A stretch of 6,647 bases of DNA from Planctomycetota bacterium (GTDB lineage Bacteria > Planctomycetota > GCA-002687715 > DRQF01), in contig JAJRYU010000372.1 in the NCBI GenBank assembly GCA_024275615.1, positions 1-6,647 of the forward strand, in the 5' to 3' direction. Both the position numbers and the translations under genes were made by a program. The notes beneath the pieces were generated by a model. It had not been told where the DNA came from. It saw nothing but the letters and a program-made list of their open reading frames with translations, and did no database searches. Position 1 is the stretch's first letter. Each line of letters starts with the position of its first letter. Positions 1-5,115 of this stretch are shown piece by piece.

Positions 1-327
1 CAACAGGGCCGGATCGGCGACACCTGACAGCTCGCCAGGAGCATCTTCGGCAAGAGGACCATAAAGTAGGATGGGCAAGTCTGGACAGCTTTTGCGGAGC
101 TCTGCCAGAGACCAATGCACGGCCTCGCGCATTTCCCCAGTAACCCGGACCGCCAAGAGTTCAGGGGCTTGGGCCAAGAGAGCGGCGGTCAAGAACTCTT
201 GTTTCGTCCCAAAATCGGTGGGCACCCGGGAAACCTCATGACCCAGCGATCTGGCGACTGATGCCAACAAAGCCGTTTGCGGTTCATACTGAATTTGTTC
301 GACGATATGGACAAATGTGATTTTCAT
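1..327 (-). CDS. Probable B12-binding-domain radical SAM protein, N-terminal fragment (cut by window edge)
   Basis: Reading the minus strand from the ATG at 327 gives 109 uninterrupted codons to the window edge. The protein begins MKITFVHIVEQIQYEPQTAL, followed by LLASVARSLGHEV (residues 20-32), then a predicted strand PELLAVRVTG (about 55-64) and a second strand LPILLYGP (about 85-92). This is the alternating strand/helix pattern of the Rossmann-like cobalamin-binding domain that opens many B12-dependent radical SAM proteins, including the short beta-1 strand and the 'L..S.A...GHEV' helix. Such enzymes typically carry out methylations or rearrangements on unactivated carbons. The CxxxCxxC cluster motif would lie beyond the left edge, so the radical SAM part is inferred. 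The classic B12 DxHxxG ligand motif is not visible in this fragment, so cobalamin binding may be lost or degenerate. The gene is divergent from the membrane-protein gene on its right. No strong Shine-Dalgarno sequence is seen. An alternative is a free-standing B12-binding-like domain. Confidence 0.65.
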   Translation of the reverse strand, partial: MKITFVHIVEQIQYEPQTALLASVARSLGHEVSRVPTDFGTKQEFLTAALLAQAPELLAVRVTGEMREAVHWSLAELRKSCPDLPILLYGPLAEDAPGELSGVADPALL

Positions 328-426
328 AGGCTCATCACTGAAAGTACTTGGATTGTGGGCTCGGCCTTCCCAGGATCAGGACCACAGAGAAACTATCATG
401 GGATGGGTTCAACGCGAAGAAGCACT
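328..426. promoter_or_regulatory. Divergent intergenic region between the B12/radical SAM fragment and the membrane protein
   Basis: These 99 bp separate two divergently read starts (327 on minus, 427 on plus), so promoters for both genes would be expected here or just inside the neighbours. I see no clear -35/-10 pair and no strong inverted repeat. The assignment rests on gene orientation alone. Confidence 0.3.
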
Positions 427-1638
427 ATGAAGTCAAACAGACAAGAATCTCCAGATCCGGTCCAGAAGTCAATACCGAGCCTTGTGCCAAGTGTGCTTCT
501 TTTTGCCATCATCGTCGGTTTGATGTCATATTCGGCTTCCAGAGAGCATTTGAGCCGCCAAGAAGCACGATTCCTCAACGAAGTCATTGAATTTGATGAC
601 ACGGCAACTCTTCCGGTCAGGGTCCAAGACTCCTGGGCAGATTTTTGCGGCCTCATGGAACGTCCATCCAGGCTTTTGGGGTTGATCGCTGCCGTGGGTG
701 GCCTGCTCTTGCTCTTGAACGTCATCCGCCGGGGGGGTGGCTCGATATTTCTTGGCTTGACGATCGCTGGTGCTTTCGGCGTCATCATTGTTGATGGCGT
801 CACCATTGGCGCTTCAGCACCCGCATTTCTGGGTTTGGCAGCCGTCGCTTACGTCATTCATCGGCTTCTTGGACTCTCACTTTTCAGCCTGTCCGTCGTT
901 TCTCTCGTCATTCTGCTAGTTTTTCAATTCGCCGTGGCCGGCCAAGCTGCAAGCGATTCGTCTTGGTCTTCCTGGCAGAATCTAGGGCCGAATTTGGGTC
1001 TCTGGGGGCTACCAGCCTGGAGTGGCTTGGCTTCGTTCGGGAGCCTTGTTGTGGCTGCCTTTCTCTGCCGCCAAGATTATCGAGGATTGGGGCTCCTGGC
1101 TCTTGCGGTGGCGGCAGTACCAATGGCTCGCCGGTTCGGTATTCAAGCCCTCCCGACGTCTTGGGTCCTCAGCGCTTATGCCGTACCGATCACGCTTTTG
1201 TTGACCACACCGGAAAAAAATCGCCCGACACCAAAACTTCTCACTGCTGTGGGGCTCATCTTGACTCTCATTGTCCTGGGGGCTCAATTTGAAGCAACAC
1301 GTAGGTCCCCTTCAACCAGATTGGACCGCGAGCGCCTTGACTGGGTCGCTGATACCCTGCCAAAGTCAGCGTGGCTCGTTCTGGATGGCGATCGCAGGGA
1401 CGTTCTTCTCTACTACGAACAGAGCGGCCACCGCACCGGCCACCGTTGGATATTGGTCAAAGATCAAGCGGATTTGAAGACTCTTGTTCGTGTCGCCCTC
1501 AGCGAAAAACCACCGATGATCTGTCTGATCGACACTGATCCAAAGTCGCTGACGAAACTCCGCGAACGCTACGAATTGGTAGAACCTGAGAATCTTCCTA
1601 CCGGCATCACGTTCGCACGCTTCAAGCGGCGCGGTTGA
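427..1638 (+). CDS. Multi-pass integral membrane protein with C-terminal soluble domain, function unknown
   Basis: The start is placed at the ATG at 427, preceded by a weak purine-rich GAAGAAG. The protein is then 403 residues and begins with a basic segment MKSNRQ. The frame is open back to 277, but that would overlap the start of the opposite-strand gene and adds a segment unlike a normal N-terminus; ATG 403 is a second option. About nine hydrophobic segments can be seen near residues 16-35, 83-100, 107-125, 129-145, 149-170, 197-214, 220-233, 246-260 and 270-287. A soluble tail (about 290-403) follows, with alternating strand/helix character: WLVLDGDRRDVLLYY near 316-330 and ICLIDTD near 365-371. 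The roughly 45-residue loop between helices 1 and 2 contains an acidic EFDD. Many helices, an acidic first loop and a soluble tail are reminiscent of GT-C membrane glycosyltransferases, but I recognise no diagnostic motif, so the function stays open. The gene ends 4 bp from the convergent glycosyltransferase gene. Confidence 0.75.
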   Translation: MKSNRQESPDPVQKSIPSLVPSVLLFAIIVGLMSYSASREHLSRQEARFLNEVIEFDDTATLPVRVQDSWADFCGLMERPSRLLGLIAAVGGLLLLLNVIRRGGGSIFLGLTIAGAFGVIIVDGVTIGASAPAFLGLAAVAYVIHRLLGLSLFSLSVVSLVILLVFQFAVAGQAASDSSWSSWQNLGPNLGLWGLPAWSGLASFGSLVVAAFLCRQDYRGLGLLALAVAAVPMARRFGIQALPTSWVLSAYAVPITLLLTTPEKNRPTPKLLTAVGLILTLIVLGAQFEATRRSPSTRLDRERLDWVADTLPKSAWLVLDGDRRDVLLYYEQSGHRTGHRWILVKDQADLKTLVRVALSEKPPMICLIDTDPKSLTKLRERYELVEPENLPTGITFARFKRRG

Positions 1639-1642
1639 CGCC

Positions 1643-2575
1643 TTACATCAAGAGCACACCTCCTAAGGCCCGGACAACTTGACCGGCATGAGTGAAGAAT
1701 TCCCGCGTGCTTTCCAGGTTCTTTCTCATGCGAACCACTTCTCGGGCGGCAATGTAGATCATGGCGATTTTGACGAAGAAGACACCCATGGCGTGGTAGT
1801 GTTTGCGGTAGAAATGGAGACGGTTTTTATGCCATTCATAGGGGAATGTCGGAAAGCGGCTCGTGCTTTGCCCGATGTGATGGAGGACAGAGGTGTTCTC
1901 ATGGAGATAGCGAATGTCCCATCCCGCCCGCCTTATCCGCAGACACCAATCAACATCGTTAAAGAACAACCAGAGCATTCGGTCCATCGGCCCCACAGAA
2001 TCGTAGACCTCTCGTTTTAGCATCAAGCATGTCCCTGGAGGTTGATCAACAAAGGCATCTTGATCGTGGCCCCAATCTTCATACTTGTAGTAATTGAGAA
2101 TCTTGTCCCCGAACTGGGTGTGCTCTAAGGCCGTATCGTAGGCCAAGGCAACCTTCAGATCTGGAAACCTCATGCAAGCCCGCTGGGATGTGCCGTCTGG
2201 GTTGACCAAACGAGGGGCCACAACCCCTATATTCGGATTGGCCATGAGGTACTCGGCCATGTATTCCAAAGTCCCAACTCGAACCTCGGTGTCGCTTCCA
2301 AGGAGAGTCAAAAGGCGACCGGTGGCAAGCGCAAGCCCTTGATTGACACCTCGAGCGTAGCCGACGTTTTCCTGATTACGCTCCAAGCGGGCGCGCGGAA
2401 ACTCCTGAGCGATCATGTCGGCAGAACCATCTTCAGAGTGGTTGTCAATCACGATCGTCTCGTATGAAAGTGGGGAGTCTTTGGCGCAATTCTCAAGCTC
2501 ACGCAAACAGGCACGTGTCAGCTCAAGCGTGTTCCAAGACAGCACGATCAACGAAATGTCAGGACCATCAGCCAT
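1643..2575 (-). CDS. GT2-family glycosyltransferase (GT-A fold), rhamnosyltransferase-like
   Basis: This is a complete 310-residue protein read from an ATG at 2575. The order of GT2 elements is clear. The first strand and nucleotide-binding start is ISLIVLSWNT (7-16). The second strand is ETIVIDNHSEDGS (39-51), with the acidic residue that contacts the nucleotide. N70-V71-G72 with R75-G76-V77-N78 matches the usual NxGfaxgvNxG element. LLGSDTEV (91-98) holds the metal-binding D-x-D-like site, with GSD replacing the commoner NPD. The acceptor-side segment is FVDQPPGTCLML (175-186), and FFNDVDWCLRIRRAGW (204-219) supplies the catalytic-base region. It should transfer a sugar from an NDP-sugar to a growing glycan on the cytoplasmic face of the membrane. 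A hydrophobic stretch at 264-277 may help it associate with the membrane. The donor and acceptor cannot be read from sequence. GAG lies about 7 bases before the start as a weak ribosome site. Confidence 0.93.
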   Translation of the reverse strand: MADGPDISLIVLSWNTLELTRACLRELENCAKDSPLSYETIVIDNHSEDGSADMIAQEFPRARLERNQENVGYARGVNQGLALATGRLLTLLGSDTEVRVGTLEYMAEYLMANPNIGVVAPRLVNPDGTSQRACMRFPDLKVALAYDTALEHTQFGDKILNYYKYEDWGHDQDAFVDQPPGTCLMLKREVYDSVGPMDRMLWLFFNDVDWCLRIRRAGWDIRYLHENTSVLHHIGQSTSRFPTFPYEWHKNRLHFYRKHYHAMGVFFVKIAMIYIAAREVVRMRKNLESTREFFTHAGQVVRALGGVLLM

Positions 2576-2730
2576 TTATCAAACTCTATGTCCCCGTGAA
2601 GCGGGCAGACTTGGCATTTTGTGCAGTCAAAAGCAAGAATGCGTCGTCTTTGTCTATAAAACACTCAGACGCCGTTATAACCATAGAGATCGACCTTGAC
2701 TGCCCGAAGATTGCAAAACGGGTTAAGATC

Positions 2731-2743
2731 TGCGTAATACGCA
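2731..2743. repeat. Short inverted repeat TGCGT-AAT-ACGCA
   Basis: Two perfect 5-base arms are separated by 3 bases. It sits about 120 bp before the radical SAM start and just after one copy of the AAACGGGT repeat. The size suits an operator half-site pair, but a 5-base arm can easily arise by chance. Confidence 0.3.
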
Positions 2744-2804
2744 AGATGAATCGCAGTGAAGTCGATGAGGAATCAGGCGTTGTTTGATAGATTATTGTGC
2801 ATGT

Positions 2805-2820
2805 TTACCCAAACGGGTAA
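2805..2820. repeat. Inverted repeat TTACCC-AAAC-GGGTAA upstream of the radical SAM gene
   Basis: Perfect 6-base arms flank a 4-base loop, ending 40 bp before the ATG at 2861. It overlaps the second copy of AAACGGGT. It could be an operator or a small hairpin in the mRNA leader. No U-tract follows it, so it is not a standard terminator. Confidence 0.35.
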
Positions 2821-2850
2821 TCGAGGGGGCTGGTACTACTAGCCCGTTGT

Positions 2851-2855
2851 GGGAG
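2851..2855 (+). promoter_or_regulatory. Ribosome binding site GGGAG that sets the radical SAM start
   Basis: GGGAG lies 5 bases before the ATG at 2861. The upstream in-frame GTG at 2849 has no such site at a usable distance (the nearest purine run, at 2823-2829, is 19 bases away). This supports the start at 2861. Confidence 0.6.
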
Positions 2856-2860
2856 TCCCG

Positions 2861-3796
2861 ATGGGCTACTTGGATACAATCCTCACCGAGGCCAAGAAAG
2901 ATCGTAAGGCGGGAGCTTTCCCCTTTTCGCTTGGCGTCGAAGTGACTAACCACTGCAATCTCAGGTGCCCCATGTGCCCCCGGGAGACGGCGGTCCGTGG
3001 CCATGACAACATGGATTGGGACTTGTTCACCAAGATTGCCAACGAAACCGCCAAGCACGAGCGCGTCTTGTTCTTGCCTCAGGGATTCGGTGAGAGTTTC
3101 ATTCACCCCCAATTCGGCAAGATGCTGGCTTACGCCCATGATGTGGGTGTGGACTTAACCATGGTGGTTTCCAACGGCACCTACCTGACGGAAACAAATA
3201 TCCACGCCCTTATCGATGCCCAAGTCCCTTTTCTCAACATTAGCTTGGACGGTACCCGTAAGGATGTCTTCGAGAAGATCAGGGTCAACGCAAATTATGA
3301 CGAAGTCATCGAAAACGTCAAGAGACTGTTCCGCATGCGCAAAGAACGTGGATCGCAATTGCCCTACGTCATCCTGCGCATGATCAAGATGGAAGAGACC
3401 ATTGATGATATCGAGGCCTTCGAACAAATGTGGGAACCCTGGTTAGAAGAACACGACGAGGTGGCCTTCTCAAGTTACCAGACATGGAACAACAGCGTCG
3501 AAAACAAGAGCGTCGAGCAACCGGCCGGTTTGAAAGAACTCGAAGCTCTCGAAGAGGCCGGCACGCCCAAACCACCTTGCCGAATGATCTACAAGACTAT
3601 GCAGGTCTATCATGATGGCAGCACCACCCTTTGCTGCTATGACTACGACTGTGAAATGAATGTTGGCAATGCCAATGACACTTCAATTTCCGAATTGTGG
3701 ACCAGTGAGAATGCCGAACACTATCGCAAGCTCCACGAAGAAGGTCGCCTGGACGAGATTTCCATTTGTCGCGGCTGCCAAGAGTACATTCCTTAG
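2861..3796 (+). CDS. Radical SAM/SPASM domain protein
   Basis: The preferred start is the ATG at 2861, giving 311 residues; a GTG at 2849 would add four. The radical SAM motif CNLRCPMC (C32, C36, C39) binds the 4Fe-4S cluster that cleaves S-adenosylmethionine. Supporting barrel elements follow in order: a GGE-like GFGES (75-79), VSNGTYL (103-109) and ISLDGTRKDVFEKIR (127-141). The C-terminal part is a compact SPASM-type domain. C240 is followed by 12 residues, G253, four residues and C258, and the protein ends with C303-x-x-C306. C259 and C264 are extra cysteines. The GN...SISELW block (269-280) is typical of short SPASM proteins found in many cell-envelope clusters, where they probably hold one auxiliary cluster. 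The reaction is unknown; families with this layout include peptide- and sugar-modifying enzymes. Nothing appears truncated. No ribosomal-peptide precursor gene is obvious nearby, which favours a glycan or small-molecule substrate. Confidence 0.92.
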   Translation: MGYLDTILTEAKKDRKAGAFPFSLGVEVTNHCNLRCPMCPRETAVRGHDNMDWDLFTKIANETAKHERVLFLPQGFGESFIHPQFGKMLAYAHDVGVDLTMVVSNGTYLTETNIHALIDAQVPFLNISLDGTRKDVFEKIRVNANYDEVIENVKRLFRMRKERGSQLPYVILRMIKMEETIDDIEAFEQMWEPWLEEHDEVAFSSYQTWNNSVENKSVEQPAGLKELEALEEAGTPKPPCRMIYKTMQVYHDGSTTLCCYDYDCEMNVGNANDTSISELWTSENAEHYRKLHEEGRLDEISICRGCQEYIP

Positions 3797-4032
3797 ACAA
3801 GATAGTTGGGCCCCCCCCGCACAACGAACGTCAGTCACTCACAACATTGGGGAGCTATGAACCTTGGGAGGCCCCAACGACGGTGGTCAAGGAATGCACG
3901 GTGCCGTACAGAGAAAATCTAAAAAAAGGCGGCCTGTTCGCAATGATAGTCGGTTATAAAAGCTATGGCTTGGCGTTTCTCTCGAGCAACCACTTCTCCG
4001 TTTTTCAGAATTATTCAGGTTAGACCTTTGTC
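3797..4032. other. Intergenic region with C8 tract and competing TTGGG/CCCCAA stems
   Basis: These 236 bp follow the radical SAM stop. A run of eight C at 3811-3818 comes right after GTTGGG. Three G-rich arms, at 3806-3810, 3847-3852 and 3864-3868, can each pair with the single CCCCAA at 3872-3877, so only one hairpin could form at a time. An A7 run lies at 3921-3927, and a -10-like TATAAA at 3955-3960 has no good -35 partner. An in-frame TAG at 4021 closes the frame just before the next gene. A reading frame crossing the region (3766-4023) shows no recognisable protein features. No U-rich terminator is seen. Confidence 0.4.
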
Positions 4033-4947
4033 GTGACATCTCAACGAAGACACAGCAAACGGATTGCCCTCGGCTTTGTCGGCACCGTTTCATTGGGTCT
4101 CCTCCTTTCGACATTCCTCTTTTGGTTTGCTCAAGATCGCCGATCGGGGGAATTGCAGATCGTCGACAAAGAGACTGCTCTGCCGCCTTCATCCATCAAT
4201 GACCAACGTCGCTTACCCAAGCGATCTCACTTCAAGAATCAAGCGGAGAAGACTCTTAATCCGAGTATCTCCGGGCAATCCGCCGATATTCCAACGGAAG
4301 AACCTGTAGAAATCGAAAGGACACTCTGCGTCGCCTTGAGGAACCCACCCAAAGGCTTCTCCCAGAAGGTTCGTGCCAAGCTTGTCGACGTGCACAACAT
4401 TGTCATCCTGAACTACCCATTTAGCTGGGATCCTTCGATCTTGACTTTAGGCCCGAATTACTCCGCCATCATGAAGATGGGGAATGGCATCGACCGCAAG
4501 AAGCTCGAACAGCCCTTGTTCTTTCACGCCTACACCGACACCCATGCGCTTATCGGCAAGCTCTATTTTCAAGTGAGTGGGAGCCCCTCAGTGTCTTTTG
4601 ATTGGAACAAGAGGAAGCCGGCACTCGCTTGGAAAATTGAAGTGGCACGCCCCGGTCAAGGCCAGGTGGGCGGCGGTCGAATTACGGGGGTCATTCTTGG
4701 AGATAGGGACCCGCAGGATCTCATTGGCAAGTTCGAACCTCCCTATATTGACGTCCTGGTGAGCAAGTCTGGCATCGCCAGATTGAGCGATGTTCCGCCC
4801 CAATCGCTGCTCGCATTGCGCTATCACGCCAATCCAACGACGTTGCAAGTAGAATCGGACTGGAAAAGCGCAAAAGAAGCGCCGATATTACTGCGCGCCC
4901 CCAACCGGGGGGCAAAAACTCAAGAGTCAGTCGTCTTTCCGAAATAG
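4033..4947 (+). CDS. Single-pass membrane-anchored protein with extracytoplasmic domain, function unknown
   Basis: The start is a GTG at 4033. An in-frame TAG at 4021 leaves no earlier usable start. The upstream ribosome site is weak (AGG about 13 bases away). The protein has 304 residues. A basic N-terminus MTSQRRHSKR precedes one hydrophobic segment (about 11-32), then DRR, so the N-terminus probably stays inside and the rest is outside. A polar, proline- and serine-containing linker (about 38-95) leads to a folded region of about 200 residues rich in strand-like segments: LCVALRNP (98-105), NIVILNYPFSWDP (122-134), KLYFQVSGSPSVSFDW (176-191), YIDVLVSKSGIARLSDV (238-254). A glycine-rich turn GQGQVGGGR lies at 208-216. 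I do not recognise the family. Its place between a radical SAM gene and an exported beta-helix gene fits an envelope role. It could be a scaffold or a polysaccharide-handling protein, but that is only context. Its C-terminus is followed closely by a glycosyltransferase remnant. Confidence 0.7.
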   Translation: MTSQRRHSKRIALGFVGTVSLGLLLSTFLFWFAQDRRSGELQIVDKETALPPSSINDQRRLPKRSHFKNQAEKTLNPSISGQSADIPTEEPVEIERTLCVALRNPPKGFSQKVRAKLVDVHNIVILNYPFSWDPSILTLGPNYSAIMKMGNGIDRKKLEQPLFFHAYTDTHALIGKLYFQVSGSPSVSFDWNKRKPALAWKIEVARPGQGQVGGGRITGVILGDRDPQDLIGKFEPPYIDVLVSKSGIARLSDVPPQSLLALRYHANPTTLQVESDWKSAKEAPILLRAPNRGAKTQESVVFPK

Positions 4948-4951
4948 AGGC

Positions 4952-4999
4952 ATGAATGTCGACATCGCGATTCTCACATTCAACTCACGCTCCTTGTAG
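4952..4999 (+). pseudogene. Truncated 5' remnant of a GT2 glycosyltransferase gene
   Basis: An ATG at 4952 opens 15 codons reading MNVDIAILTFNSRSL, then TAG at 4997. This is the expected beginning of a GT2 enzyme: a hydrophobic first strand ending in LT-F-N-S, equivalent to ISLIVLSWNTLEL in the intact enzyme at 1643-2575. AGAGG precedes the ATG by only one base. It starts 5 bp after the preceding stop, the spacing of a translationally linked gene. After the TAG, the same frame gives a basic, non-glycosyltransferase sequence up to the next gene. I infer that a full glycosyltransferase gene once followed the 4033-4947 gene and was cut away by deletion or recombination near position 4990. Fifteen codons is short, so chance resemblance remains possible. 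Confidence 0.45.
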
Positions 5000-5105
5000 A
5001 CAGGCTATAGAAAGAAAAAGCACCGCAGCCAGACCCGGAAATGGTCAAGAATAGCGCGACGTAATATGGGGATTCGAGGTAGAATTCAGACGCGCTGCGG
5101 AAACT

Positions 5106-5109
5106 GGAG
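5106..5109 (+). promoter_or_regulatory. Ribosome binding site GGAG for the beta-helix gene
   Basis: GGAG lies 6 bases before the ATG at 5116, the usual distance. Together with the signal peptide starting at that ATG, it fixes the start of the gene. Confidence 0.6.
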
Positions 5110-5115
5110 TTTGCC

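Larger units (their letters stand above)
2576..2860. promoter_or_regulatory. Long divergent intergenic region with small inverted repeats
   Basis: This 285-bp stretch lies between the divergent starts of the glycosyltransferase (2575, minus) and the radical SAM gene (2861, plus). It should hold promoters for both. It contains two short inverted repeats, listed separately, and an exact 8-base direct repeat AAACGGGT at 2716-2723 and 2811-2818. It also has a TATAAA box at 2655-2660 and TTGATA at 2784-2789, neither with a well-spaced partner. Open frames run through it, but none resembles a protein I know, and they look like chance extensions of overlaps with the flanking genes. Confidence 0.45.

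Noticed and set aside
396..806. 136-residue minus-strand open frame opposite the membrane protein
   Set aside because: It is antisense to a frame with a clear series of membrane helices, has a composition typical of shadow frames, and shows no recognisable motif.
2611..2624. TTGGCA...TGC resembling a sigma-54 promoter
   Set aside because: The GG and GC elements are 8 bases apart instead of the required 10.
2464..2787. 107-residue plus-strand frame crossing the glycosyltransferase start and the intergenic region
   Set aside because: It overlaps the well-supported GT2 gene in antisense, and its non-overlapping part has no recognisable homology or ribosome site.
3857..3925. 22-codon plus-strand mini-ORF starting MNLGRPQRR with GGGGAG upstream
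   Set aside because: The ribosome-like sequence is only 2 bases from the ATG and the peptide is arginine-rich with no features, so it is probably chance.
3766..4023. 85-residue plus-strand frame from inside the radical SAM gene into the spacer
   Set aside because: Its first part is out of frame within the well-supported SPASM end, and the rest resembles nothing known. There is no ribosome site at its start.
4956..4965. Perfect 10-bp palindrome ATGTCGACAT
   Set aside because: It falls within the glycosyltransferase-like start codons and is short enough to be expected by chance.
5042..5067. TGGTCA and TAATAT as a promoter for the beta-helix gene
   Set aside because: The spacing is only 14 bp and both boxes are poor matches.
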